Assembly (NCBI GenBank): GCA_014802335.1
Contig: JAAVCL010000005.1
Coordinates: 58,300 to 122,299, forward strand
Direction of reading: 5' to 3'
Length of the DNA: 64,000 nt
Source of the DNA: Bacteroides sp.
GTDB taxonomy: Bacteria; Bacteroidota; Bacteroidia; Bacteroidales; Muribaculaceae
Within the stretch, counting starts at the first letter, position 1. Each line of letters opens with the position of its first letter. Of this stretch, positions 1-9,845 are shown in pieces. Position numbers and translations under genes: made by a program. A model generated the notes under the pieces. It was given only the letters and a program-made list of their open reading frames with translations. It made no database searches and had not been told where the DNA came from.

Positions 1-1575
1 TGGGGGAATCCCTCGGGCACGGTTCCATCGGCACAGTTTATCCAGGCCCTCACCCACCGCGATAAGCTGATGATTCTAAACGGCTATTCGACCGATCACA
101 CCGGTCTGTCATACTTCATATCCAACCATCAGAACTCCAATTACGCGATTACCCGTTTGGATCTGATGCACTCTCCCCAGGGATTTCTGACCTCGATCAT
201 ACCAATCGACTTCAGCAAGGAGACCTGCGGAAGCGATGCCGAAGGATGGCAGATGGCCGAGGAGAATTTTGCCAGGACACCCGCTAACTTTAAAATGGAA
301 GAATACTATGTCGCACATGGAGCACCGGATTATTTTTACGGATTCTCTCCCTGCGTGATGCTTATGAACGGGCGAACCCGTGGCACGGCCGGAATCGGCA
401 TGTTCGACCCCGCCTGCAAGACCAACGTGGTCGGCTCTTGGGCTCCAGCTGATTATGACAACACGTTCGAGCTGTGGCCCGTGCCCACCGGTTCAGCCTT
501 GAGCGGCTGGGGTTCCGACATCTCGGGCATGGCGTTGAAACGCACTCCCGACGGTCTGCGTCAGGTAGGTCTCAACCTCCCTGCCGACAGACTGATCTTC
601 TTCCGCGACGGGAATTCGCCGGTAGTCGGCGACGGATTCGATGCATTCTCGGGCACAGTGCCGACAGCTGAATTGGGCAACTGCGCACCTCTGCTTATGC
701 TCACCCCCGAGGAAGAATATTTCGAGTTCACTTTCAACGGTCGCCACGGCGAGACGATATCTCAGGCAGCCGCCTACTATGTTCTTCCATCTATCGAATA
801 CTGGGCTGACATCTTCGGCAGCCCGCTCTGCGATCTCAAGTTCTATCGCAATGACGTGCTGATATGTGACGATCGCAACGACTTTCCTTATGACACCGAA
901 TGGGAAGAGCCGGCCGATTACTGTCTTGAGATTTCCACCGACAACGTGCTTATCGACGGAGAAGTTCCCGGTTTCGTAAAGGCTACGCATACTTTCGGCC
1001 CCACCTCTGCCAATCTCATGCCTCCCACGCTTACCTCACTTCGCATCGTCGACAGCGAAGGCAATATCAACGACCGTCTGAACAGTGCCGAAGGTGCGAA
1101 AGCCCTCTTCACGGGTGGCCACTTCACCTATAACGACAACTATCAGGAAGGATATGTCTACGCATCGTTCGACGAAGTATCCTGCATGTCGGTGGAATAT
1201 GCTCCGAGGGGCACAGACAATTTCGCATCACTTGAGGTTACGAAAGAATCAGAGATCATTCTCCCCGGCTATGGCAACCTGTTCAGCGCCGACCTCAGCA
1301 GCGTGACATCGGAATCGGCCGACGGTTGGTATGACCTGCGCATCACTATCCACGATGGCGCCGGTGCCACCCAGACCCAGCATCTCTCGCCGGCTTTCCG
1401 CATAGGAGAACCCGGTGCTATCCACGGCATTAATGCCGACCGTCCCAATATCGATCTAACCTCGCCAGACACGGAGATTTACACCCCTGACGGCCGTCGC
1501 GTCAACCCCTCTGCCGTAACCAAGGGACTCTACATCCTACGGACTCCCTCCCGTACCGCCAAGATCCTCCTCTGA
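1..1575 (+). CDS. Partial secreted/cell-surface protein, unknown family, C-terminal sorting-like tail (5' end outside window)
   Basis: Frame 1 is open from base 1 (WGNPSGTVPSAQ...) through the ORF to TGA at 1573-1575; C-term EIYTPDGRRVNPSAVTKGLYILRTPSRTAKILL resembles Bacteroidetes por-secretion tails. Confidence 0.7.
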   Translation, partial: WGNPSGTVPSAQFIQALTHRDKLMILNGYSTDHTGLSYFISNHQNSNYAITRLDLMHSPQGFLTSIIPIDFSKETCGSDAEGWQMAEENFARTPANFKMEEYYVAHGAPDYFYGFSPCVMLMNGRTRGTAGIGMFDPACKTNVVGSWAPADYDNTFELWPVPTGSALSGWGSDISGMALKRTPDGLRQVGLNLPADRLIFFRDGNSPVVGDGFDAFSGTVPTAELGNCAPLLMLTPEEEYFEFTFNGRHGETISQAAAYYVLPSIEYWADIFGSPLCDLKFYRNDVLICDDRNDFPYDTEWEEPADYCLEISTDNVLIDGEVPGFVKATHTFGPTSANLMPPTLTSLRIVDSEGNINDRLNSAEGAKALFTGGHFTYNDNYQEGYVYASFDEVSCMSVEYAPRGTDNFASLEVTKESEIILPGYGNLFSADLSSVTSESADGWYDLRITIHDGAGATQTQHLSPAFRIGEPGAIHGINADRPNIDLTSPDTEIYTPDGRRVNPSAVTKGLYILRTPSRTAKILL

Positions 1576-1611
1576 TCTGCGCCCAAAAAGAGAAATAAAA
1601 TAAAGAAAAAT

Positions 1612-1642
1612 TTGGAAATTAACGAAAAAAGCAGTAACTTTG
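1612..1642 (+). promoter_or_regulatory. Bacteroidetes sigma-ABfr-type promoter for rpmB operon
   Basis: TTG (1612-1614), 20-nt spacer, TAACTTTG (1635-1642). Confidence 0.7.
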
Positions 1643-1757
1643 CACACGTTTTGTGGCACATCCTTTAAAGTCACTAAAAAGATGCATTTAGTGATGATAT
1701 GAGAACTGCGATGACGTCAGAACACTCAAGTAAAATTAAAAGAATAATAAAATAGCC

Positions 1758-2021
1758 ATGTCAAAAGTTTGTCAGATCACAGGCAAAAAGGCGCAGGTAG
1801 GAAATAATGTTTCTCACTCAAAGCGTCGCACCAAGCGCAAGTTCGAGGTAAACTTGCATACAAAGAAATTCTATTGGGTAGAAGAAGACATGTGGATTGA
1901 GCTTCGAGTATCAGCACGCGCACTTCGCACCATTAATAAGATTGGTCTTAATGCAGCCATTAAAAAGGCAGAAGCAGACGGCAATCTTGACATAAGAGAT
2001 ATAAGAATCCTTTCCTTCTAA
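1758..2021 (+). CDS. rpmB: 50S ribosomal protein L28
   Basis: [33 protein letters not shown], canonical L28. Confidence 0.97.
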   Translation: MSKVCQITGKKAQVGNNVSHSKRRTKRKFEVNLHTKKFYWVEEDMWIELRVSARALRTINKIGLNAAIKKAEADGNLDIRDIRILSF

Positions 2022-2033
2022 ACAATCAGGATT

Positions 2034-2222
2034 ATGGCAAAGAAAGCAAAAGGCAATCGCGTTCAGGTAATTTTGGAATGTACCGAACATAAGGCAAGCG
2101 GCATGCCCGGTATGTCACGTTATATCACAACCAAAAACCGCAAAAACACAACAGGACGTCTTGAATTGAAGAAATACAATCCGATCCTGAAAAAAGTAAC
2201 CGTTCACAAAGAAATCAAATAA
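2034..2222 (+). CDS. rpmG: 50S ribosomal protein L33
   Basis: [39 protein letters not shown], canonical L33. Confidence 0.97.
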   Translation: MAKKAKGNRVQVILECTEHKASGMPGMSRYITTKNRKNTTGRLELKKYNPILKKVTVHKEIK

Positions 2223-2232
2223 GCACTGACCC

Positions 2233-2382
2233 ATGGCAAAGAAAACCGTGGCCTCTATCCAAAAGGGTGAAGGCCGTACATACAGCAAGATCATCGTTAT
2301 GGAGAAATCTCCCAAGACCGGCGCTTATGTTTTCAGAGAAGAAATGGTGCCCAACGATGCAGTAAAAGATGCATTGAAATAA
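2233..2382 (+). CDS. DUF4295 family small protein (49 aa)
   Basis: Own translation: MAKKTVASIQKGEGRTYSKIIVMEKSPKTGAYVFREEMVPNDAVKDALK; typical gene after rpmG in Bacteroidetes; below the ORF-track length cutoff. Confidence 0.92.
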   Translation: MAKKTVASIQKGEGRTYSKIIVMEKSPKTGAYVFREEMVPNDAVKDALK

Positions 2383-2400
2383 GTATCTATAATAAAACTC

Positions 2401-2443
2401 AAGAAGGAGATAAACACCAATTGCAAGTGTTTATCTCCTTCTT
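2401..2443 (+). terminator. Intrinsic terminator of rpmB-rpmG-DUF4295
   Basis: AAGAAGGAGATAAACAC-9 nt-GTGTTTATCTCCTTCTT perfect 17-bp stem. Confidence 0.9.
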
Positions 2444-2519
2444 TCATTTTCCTAACCTCGCGCACCTTCGCACGCGAACCCGGGTATAATGTGTATAGAA
2501 TGAGTTGTATCAACAAAAA

Positions 2520-2554
2520 TAAGCCGACTTGGGGGTAAAAATCAAATCGGCTTA
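2520..2554 (-). terminator. Probable terminator of the OMP gene
   Basis: TAAGCCGA ... TCGGCTTA inverted repeat. Confidence 0.5.
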
Positions 2555-2587
2555 TATTGGTTATATGACCACTTGGTTTGGGACCTC

Positions 2588-3160
2588 TTAAAAAATATAT
2601 CCGAGGCCTATACCTGTGAATAACCCTGACACACTTGGAAGCCAGGAATATTTAGCCTGAAGATTCAGTTTAAAGTTTTGTGTCATATAGAAGTCAAATC
2701 CAACTCCAAGGTTTGCACCAATTCTTGATTTATTTGAGTCATCATGATAGCTCCAGTTGTTGAATGCAAGGCCGGCAAGAGGATAAACCTTCAAACCGCT
2801 CACTATTTTAAAAGGGAAGTGCATGTCCACATCAAAAACAAATGCAGTTTTGTCGTGATGCCTATATACATATCCGATTTCAGGAGCAATTCTGAAGTGA
2901 GGGGCAAAAGAGTATTCGAAAAAAATAGAAGTGAATCCACTCTCATTATATGATGCATATCCTCCCCTTATACCTAAAGTTTTTTCACCCTTTACGGTAT
3001 TCTGCCCGGCATTAGCAACAGAAGGGAGAACTGCTAAATAAAAGAGGATCGCAATTGCTACAAGCAACTTAATCAATGCGGATCCGGTAAGAGTGGGTTT
3101 GGTTAAGGCATGACAGTATACCTTTGATTTACCACTTGGATAGAGGTTAGTTATGTCCAT
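2588..3160 (-). CDS. Outer-membrane beta-barrel protein
   Basis: Hydrophobic N-term, alternating beta strands, terminal aromatic (GLGYIF). Confidence 0.65.
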   Translation of the reverse strand: MDITNLYPSGKSKVYCHALTKPTLTGSALIKLLVAIAILFYLAVLPSVANAGQNTVKGEKTLGIRGGYASYNESGFTSIFFEYSFAPHFRIAPEIGYVYRHHDKTAFVFDVDMHFPFKIVSGLKVYPLAGLAFNNWSYHDDSNKSRIGANLGVGFDFYMTQNFKLNLQAKYSWLPSVSGLFTGIGLGYIF

Positions 3161-3491
3161 TATCTATGATTTTAAATTTTGGGGAGTGATTTGATAAATC
3201 ACAATATTCAATTAAGTGTAGTTGTAATCTTTGAATCTGTTGAGTCTCAAAACATTAACATCGTTGAAACCACTTACGAAATCTAAGAATTCCTTCATTA
3301 TCAGTCGTAAAGTCCACCTTGTTTCCACTTGATGAATTTAAATTCACTCAAAATTATAATAGGTCTTTACCTTGGAAAAATTAATTTATTCCGTAAGCAG
3401 CTAACTTTTTCAAGTGAAACAATAAAACAAACTAAAATGTTTTCGTTAAAGAGATATAACACAACACACACAACAAATAAGCTGAAAATAT

Positions 3492-5438
3492 ATGGACAAC
3501 TATGGATATATAAGGGTAGCGGCCTGTACACCCGAGGTGAAACCCGGAGATGTCAATTTTAATTTAGAGGGAATATGCAAATTAGTAGACAACTGCCTGC
3601 AGGAGGAAGTTCATCTTGCCGTATTTCCCGAACTTTGCATCACAGGCTATAGTTGCGGAGATTTATTCGGCCAGCAAATACTTATAGAAAGTGCTGCAAA
3701 TGCTCTTATCACCCTTGCCGATAGTTACAGGAGTTCAAATATAGCTATAGTTGTCGGAACACCACTTAAAGTTGGGCACAGACTTTATAATTGCGCAGTC
3801 TTTATTCAAGGAGGTAAACTACTTGGATTTGTGCCGAAAATCTATCTTCCGAATTACGGTGAATTTTATGAAAAACGATGGTTTGCATCGGGCAAGGATC
3901 TTACGGGAGAAATTGAAATTTTCAACTCAAGAATAAGAAACGGAGTGAAATGTCCAATAGGGAGCGATCTTCTTTTCGAAATCAACGGAGTTAAAATAGG
4001 TTCAGAAATATGTGAGGATCTATGGGTGCCATGTCCTCCGAGCAGTGCATTATGCGAAGCCGGGGCCGAAATAATAGTGAATCTATCTGCCACTAACGAA
4101 CTGATCGGGAAACATCGTTACCTTGTTGATCTGATATGCAATCAATCAGCCCGATGCCGATGTGGCTACATCTACTCGTCAGCCGGTATGGGAGAATCAT
4201 CGACCGATCTTGCGTTTGCGGGCAACTGCATCATTGCCGAAAACGGGACGTTGCTGACACAAAGTGAACGCTTCACTCTTTCACCAAGAATTGCCATTGC
4301 CGAAATAGATGTAGAAATATTGCGACATGATCGTCAACATTTTGACACATTCAGTGAGAAAGAAATCACCTTTACTCCCCGAATTGTGAGTTGTGAATTT
4401 GACACGCGTCATCCTTCCTCTCCCCTACTTACCTATCGGCACATCAACCCGCATCCGTTTGTGGATTCGGACCCGACGAAATTAGCGGAACGCTGTGCCG
4501 AGATTTCATCTATTCAGGCGTGGGGACTTGCTATCCGTCTGAAAGCAATCAATTGCAAGACAGCAATAATCGGCATATCCGGAGGACTTGACTCAACCCT
4601 TGCTTTACTTGTAACAGTAAAAGCCTTCGACATGCTCGGACTGGATCACAAGGGTATAATCGGTATCACTATGCCGGGATTCGGCACTACGGACCGCACA
4701 AAGTCGAACGCCGCTGAATTAATGGAGTTGCTGGGTGTGACACAACTGGAGATTCCCATAGCAGATGCGGTGAAACAGCATTTCAAGGATATAGGTCATG
4801 ATGCCGGCATCCATGACGTAACATACGAAAACAGCCAGGCAAGAGAAAGGACACAGATATTGATGGATGTTGCCAATAAATACAATGGGATAGTTATAGG
4901 CACAGGCGATTTATCCGAACAGGCTTTGGGCTGGTGCACTTACAATGGCGATCACATGTCAATGTATGGAGTTAACGGTTCCATTCCAAAGACCTTGGTG
5001 AAATATCTGGTGGCCGGATATGCGGAAGAGACTGATAATCCGGAATTAAGAAGAGTATTGGAAGACATAATAAACACACCAATAAGTCCTGAATTGCTTC
5101 CCCCCACAGAAAATGATGAAATAGAGCAAAAAACAGAAGACTTGGTTGGTCCATACGAGCTACACGACTTTTTCCTTTACTATATGATGCGTCACGGCAC
5201 GACTCCCAAAAAGCTCTATTATCTTGCCCAACACGCATTTAAAGGGAAGTATGATAAAGAAGTTATTTTACATTGGCTCCGCACCTTCTATCGCAGATTT
5301 TTTAATCAGCAGTTCAAGCGTTCCTGTATGCCCGACGGAGTTAAAGTTGGAAGTGTAAGCCTTTCACCGCGAGGCGACTGGCGAATGCCAAGTGATGCAT
5401 CATCGGCATTGTGGCTAACCGAGCTTGAAAACCTTTGA
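3492..5438 (+). CDS. nadE: Glutamine-dependent NAD+ synthetase
   Basis: Nitrilase-type glutaminase motifs (FPELCITGYS; PNYGEFYEKRWF; GSEICEDLWVP) plus SGGLDSTLAL PP-loop. Confidence 0.95.
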   Translation: MDNYGYIRVAACTPEVKPGDVNFNLEGICKLVDNCLQEEVHLAVFPELCITGYSCGDLFGQQILIESAANALITLADSYRSSNIAIVVGTPLKVGHRLYNCAVFIQGGKLLGFVPKIYLPNYGEFYEKRWFASGKDLTGEIEIFNSRIRNGVKCPIGSDLLFEINGVKIGSEICEDLWVPCPPSSALCEAGAEIIVNLSATNELIGKHRYLVDLICNQSARCRCGYIYSSAGMGESSTDLAFAGNCIIAENGTLLTQSERFTLSPRIAIAEIDVEILRHDRQHFDTFSEKEITFTPRIVSCEFDTRHPSSPLLTYRHINPHPFVDSDPTKLAERCAEISSIQAWGLAIRLKAINCKTAIIGISGGLDSTLALLVTVKAFDMLGLDHKGIIGITMPGFGTTDRTKSNAAELMELLGVTQLEIPIADAVKQHFKDIGHDAGIHDVTYENSQARERTQILMDVANKYNGIVIGTGDLSEQALGWCTYNGDHMSMYGVNGSIPKTLVKYLVAGYAEETDNPELRRVLEDIINTPISPELLPPTENDEIEQKTEDLVGPYELHDFFLYYMMRHGTTPKKLYYLAQHAFKGKYDKEVILHWLRTFYRRFFNQQFKRSCMPDGVKVGSVSLSPRGDWRMPSDASSALWLTELENL

Positions 5439-5517
5439 GGATAAGCAGCTCTTAGAAATTAGCCACTTAAAATTATTAAGTTGTAACAAACATAAAAAGA
5501 CTTTTTTTAGTCAAGAT

Positions 5518-6165
5518 ATGAAAGAAATAAGAGAAAACCGGCCTTACGAGCGCCATAAAGATAAGACCATTGATAACTCGACAGATTCAAGCAATAATCG
5601 ATATGACTCTGCCGATATGTCGAAAGCTATTGAAGTTCTTCAATCGGGAGGTATCATTCTTTATCCGACAGATACGGTGTGGGGAATTGGATGTGATGCA
5701 ACTAACAAGGAAGCTGTAAAAAAGATATATGAACTAAAGCATCGCATTGATTCAAAATCAATGCTGGTGCTTGTGGGAAGTGAAGGGGCACTTCAACAAT
5801 ATGTTGAGGAAGTTCCCGAGACAGCGTGGATGCTGATTGAGACAGCTGTGAATCCTCTGACAATCATATACGACCGACCAAAAGGATTGGCAAAAAATCT
5901 TTTGTCGGAAGATGGAAGTGCGGGAATCCGGATAACTAATGAACTCTTCAGCCGCACACTATGTCAACGGTTAAGAAAACCCATCGTATCCACTTCAGCC
6001 AATATAGCCGGAGAAAAGACTCCGCGCAATTTTACAGAAATTACACCTGAAATAATCGAAGGGGTGGATTATGTAGTGAAATTTCGACGTGAAGATACCA
6101 ACAAAAGCAAGCCGAGCAATATCATTAAAGTTTCTGATTCGGGGATTATTAAAATAATCCGCTAA
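5518..6165 (+). CDS. L-threonylcarbamoyladenylate synthase (Sua5/YciO/YrdC)
   Basis: GGIILYPTDTVWGIGCDATN, STSANIAG; in-frame ATG at 5518 avoids the nadE overlap of the ORF-track start at 5425. Confidence 0.9.
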   Translation: MKEIRENRPYERHKDKTIDNSTDSSNNRYDSADMSKAIEVLQSGGIILYPTDTVWGIGCDATNKEAVKKIYELKHRIDSKSMLVLVGSEGALQQYVEEVPETAWMLIETAVNPLTIIYDRPKGLAKNLLSEDGSAGIRITNELFSRTLCQRLRKPIVSTSANIAGEKTPRNFTEITPEIIEGVDYVVKFRREDTNKSKPSNIIKVSDSGIIKIIR

Positions 6166-6282
6166 GAAACAAATCTCATCCGTCTACTTAAGAACTCAAC
6201 TATAAATAATTTCTAAAACATAATTATGAATTGGACACCAAGATAATGGTATAGCGAAGGGGAAAATAGAAATATCCAAGGG

Positions 6283-6314
6283 CTCTCTTGTCGTCAAAGG
6301 CAAGAGAGTTTTTT
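6283..6314 (+). terminator. Intrinsic terminator
   Basis: CTCTCTTG-10 nt-CAAGAGAG-TTTTTT. Confidence 0.85.
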
Positions 6315-6370
6315 CATAAACAAGAGTTATCCGGATGTGGAACAACGAAGAAAGCGACTTTTGTAATAAT

Positions 6371-6401
6371 TTTGCTGACAGCTTATTTTTTCGTATATTT
6401 G
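6371..6401 (+). promoter_or_regulatory. Bacteroidetes promoter for sugar transferase
   Basis: TTTG (6371-6374)-N19-TATATTTG (6394-6401). Confidence 0.65.
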
Positions 6402-6525
6402 TATTTCAGATTTTCGGAGAGGAAGAATTCGTTTAAATTTCTTTCGTTAAAAAGATTAAACGAATTCCTACAAATTTACAGATATTTGAAATAATCCTCG
6501 TTCTTATACAAAATCGGGCATAAAA

Positions 6526-7950
6526 ATGAGAGGTAAGAATATATCCAAAGAACTACAGCGAGCCAAATATGTCTTGATGGATTTCATCATGACATCGTTG
6601 GCTTTTCTTATATTCAATTGCTTCCGATATTACATGCTTGAGATTGGGAGCAGTTATATCAATTTATCCTCTTTCATATTCAGTGATAAACTTCTGATTG
6701 AACAGGCAACAGTTCCGACCGGATTATTGGCATTATTCTGGTTGTCGGGCTATTATAATCATCCATTCCGCAAATCGCGACTTGTGGAGTTCACCACTAC
6801 CCTCTCATCAACATTAACGGCCACATTGCTGATATTTTTTTCGTTGCTGATAAATGACACAACCGGGGTGAAGCTTAAAGATTATGAATTGCTGCTTGTG
6901 CTGTTCTTTCTTCTTGCACTATTCACCTACATTGGAAGAAGAATAATTACTCGCCGTACTCTTCGTCATCTCAGAAAGCGGTCGTGGATATATTCGACGT
7001 TAATCATCGGCAACTCCACGAAAAGCCGCAAAATATACAATAAATTGCAAAACAGCGGATCTGTATGGGCATATAATGTTGTAGGATTTGTGCGATTAGA
7101 TGGTGAAAAGAACATCGAAGATGATTGCAGAGTCTGGGAATGGGATGAAATTGAAGACGTGATTGCCTCCCAAAATATTGATCAGATAGTTCTGGCACCT
7201 GAAAATATAAGAGACAGTGAATTAATGGGGATACTAAAACGGTTATTTCCATTAAATTGTCCTGTAAAGATTGCGCCCGATACTCTTTCGTATATCACCG
7301 GCAGTATTCGGCTTGATGATATTCACGGCATTCCGTTTATCGATTTGACCTCCCCCCGAATCAGTGAATTTCAAAAGAACGCCAAGCGCAGCATTGATGT
7401 ATCCTTTTCGCTAATAGCCGGGATTCTTCTTTCACCGATATTAATAATAATTGCTTTAGCAGTGAAGTTTACATCACCGGGCCCTGTTATTTTTAAGCAA
7501 GAGCGGATAGGCCACGGGCGCCGGCCATTCAATATATATAAATTCAGGTCAATGCATCAGAATGCCGAGAAGAACGGCCCCCAACTGAGTCATGAGAACG
7601 ACAACCGGACCACGGCGTTGGGTAAGATAATGCGAAAATACAGAATCGACGAGCTTCCACAACTCTGGAACATCATAAAAGGAGATATGTCGCTTGTCGG
7701 ACCACGTCCCGAGCGAGCCTATTTCATTGATAAAATAGTGAAGCGAGCACCCTATTATGGCCTGATATTTCAGGTACGCCCCGGATTGACAAGTTGGGGA
7801 ATGGTAAAACATGGGTATGCCTCGAATGTTGACGAGATGGTGGCCAGAGCCCGTTACGATCTGCTCTATCTTAACAATATGTCACTAATAACAGATTTTA
7901 AGATAATGATCCATACCGTAAATACGATTCTTAATGGTTCAGGAATGTAA
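6526..7950 (+). CDS. Polyprenyl glycosylphosphotransferase (undecaprenyl-P sugar-1-P transferase, WbaP/WcaJ-like)
   Basis: Four N-terminal TM segments; KRSIDVSFSLIAGILLSPILIIIALAVKFTSPGPVIFKQERIGHGRRPFNIYKFRSM and DELPQLWNIIKGDMSLVGPRPE. Confidence 0.93.
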   Translation: MRGKNISKELQRAKYVLMDFIMTSLAFLIFNCFRYYMLEIGSSYINLSSFIFSDKLLIEQATVPTGLLALFWLSGYYNHPFRKSRLVEFTTTLSSTLTATLLIFFSLLINDTTGVKLKDYELLLVLFFLLALFTYIGRRIITRRTLRHLRKRSWIYSTLIIGNSTKSRKIYNKLQNSGSVWAYNVVGFVRLDGEKNIEDDCRVWEWDEIEDVIASQNIDQIVLAPENIRDSELMGILKRLFPLNCPVKIAPDTLSYITGSIRLDDIHGIPFIDLTSPRISEFQKNAKRSIDVSFSLIAGILLSPILIIIALAVKFTSPGPVIFKQERIGHGRRPFNIYKFRSMHQNAEKNGPQLSHENDNRTTALGKIMRKYRIDELPQLWNIIKGDMSLVGPRPERAYFIDKIVKRAPYYGLIFQVRPGLTSWGMVKHGYASNVDEMVARARYDLLYLNNMSLITDFKIMIHTVNTILNGSGM

Positions 7951-7964
7951 AAAACGCAAAACAG

Positions 7965-9764
7965 ATGGCATATAAAGAACGACATAATTGGGCCACTGAT
8001 TTGTGGCTGAGATTTGTGATATGGCGTGAGCATCATATAAAGGAGAAGACCTTTCTGATAATGCTGTCGCTCGTAGTGGGGGTGCTGTGTGGAGTAGCAG
8101 CGCAACTATTAAAATTTCTGATTCACTGGATAGCCGGAATTTTGACTTCTCATTTCAGTTCAACGACAGAAAATTACCTGAATCTCGTGTATCCGGTGGT
8201 GGGAATAATTTTGACAGTCCTGTTTGTCAAATATGTAGTTAAGGATAATATCTCGCATGGAGTAACGAAAGTACTGTACGCTATATCAAGAAGAAAATCG
8301 CGGCTTAAGAAACGCAACATGTATGCGTCTCTTATTTCATCGTCAATAACAATCGGATTCGGAGGCTCAGTCGGAGCTGAGGGACCAATAGTGTACACCG
8401 GTGCAGCGATTGGTTCAAACATCGGTCAAGCCTTCCGGTTGTCACCCAAAGTATTGATGATACTTGTGGGTTGCGGGGCCGCGGCAGGTATTGCGGGCAT
8501 TTTCCGGGCGCCCATTGCCGGAATGCTATTCACTCTTGAAGTACTGATGATCGATCTCACCGGGCTCACCGTGATGCCCCTGCTTGTGTCGTCAATCACA
8601 GGAGCAACCGTTGCCTACATCCTGGAGGGATATAATGCAGAGTTTTTCTTTTCTCAAAGCGAACCCTTCATTACGAGCCGTATCCCGTGGACAATTCTAC
8701 TTGGCGTTATATGTGGATTAATGTCGTATTATTTCACCAAAGTGATGTTTTTGATGGAATCGACGTTCAAGAAGATAAAGCAACAATGGGCGCGGATAGT
8801 TCTGGGAGGTGCCATGATAGCAATACTTGTATTTGTCTTTCCACCCTTATATGGCGAGGGCTACGGCACAATCAATCATCTACTTGACGGCGATGTGGGG
8901 TCGGTGGTAAACGGAACCTTCTTTTATGTGGACAGATACAATGTTTGGTTCCTGGTTCTTTTTATAGCAGCCGTAACCATGATGAAGGCCTTCGCAACTT
9001 CGGCAACCAATGGAGCCGGCGGAGTTGGAGGAACCTTTGCCCCGTCTCTGTTCGTAGGAGCACTAACCGGATTTCTATTTGCCTTCATAGTTAATAATCT
9101 TGATCTTGGTATCACCCTTTCACAGAAGAATTTTACATTGATGGGCATGGCCGGAGTTATGTCGGGGGTAATGCACGCCCCGTTGATGGCCATCTTCTTG
9201 ACAGCCGAAATGACCGGAGGGTATCAACTTTTCCTCCCGTTGCTCATTGTCTCCACTCTGGCCTACTTCACAATACAATATTTTACACCCTACAGTATTT
9301 ATACAATGCGTCTTGCCAAGGCCGGGGATTTGCTGACACACCAGAAAGATAAGGCTGTGCTGACCATGTTGAAGATCGACAACGTGATAGAAAAGGATTT
9401 CTGCGAAGTGCATCCCGAGATGAGTCTTAAGGAAATGGTGGATGTCATATCCGTATCGAACCGCAACCTGTTCCCGGTTACGGACTCGGAGGGTTATCTT
9501 AAGGGTGTTGTTCTTCTCGATGATATCAGAAACATAATGTTCCGCACGGATTTATACAGGAAGATGCACGTATCGCGCTTCATGGCCGCAGTTCCCGACG
9601 TAATTGAGTTGGATATGAGGATGGATAAGGTTATGGAAATTTTCGATAAGACCCATGCGTGGAATCTACCGGTAGTAGACAAAGGGAAATATATAGGATT
9701 CGTTTCCAAATCCAAGATATTCAATTCTTACAGAAAAGTATTGAGGCATTTCTGTGATGACTGA
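7965..9764 (+). CDS. CLC-family chloride channel/antiporter with C-terminal CBS domains
   Basis: GSVGAEGPIVYTGAAIGS, GxFRAPIAGMLFTLEV, GAGGVGGTFAPSLFVGA; two CBS-like repeats. Confidence 0.93.
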   Translation: MAYKERHNWATDLWLRFVIWREHHIKEKTFLIMLSLVVGVLCGVAAQLLKFLIHWIAGILTSHFSSTTENYLNLVYPVVGIILTVLFVKYVVKDNISHGVTKVLYAISRRKSRLKKRNMYASLISSSITIGFGGSVGAEGPIVYTGAAIGSNIGQAFRLSPKVLMILVGCGAAAGIAGIFRAPIAGMLFTLEVLMIDLTGLTVMPLLVSSITGATVAYILEGYNAEFFFSQSEPFITSRIPWTILLGVICGLMSYYFTKVMFLMESTFKKIKQQWARIVLGGAMIAILVFVFPPLYGEGYGTINHLLDGDVGSVVNGTFFYVDRYNVWFLVLFIAAVTMMKAFATSATNGAGGVGGTFAPSLFVGALTGFLFAFIVNNLDLGITLSQKNFTLMGMAGVMSGVMHAPLMAIFLTAEMTGGYQLFLPLLIVSTLAYFTIQYFTPYSIYTMRLAKAGDLLTHQKDKAVLTMLKIDNVIEKDFCEVHPEMSLKEMVDVISVSNRNLFPVTDSEGYLKGVVLLDDIRNIMFRTDLYRKMHVSRFMAAVPDVIELDMRMDKVMEIFDKTHAWNLPVVDKGKYIGFVSKSKIFNSYRKVLRHFCDD

Positions 9765-9845
9765 TTACGGGTAAGAAATTTTTGGAATCACTCAGAGTCA
9801 AACATAATAAAGTTTTTTAAACGACTTCATTGCAAGAAATTAAAA

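Noticed and set aside
6288-6494. 68-aa plus-strand ORF
   Set aside because: Starts inside an intrinsic terminator hairpin and runs through a promoter region.
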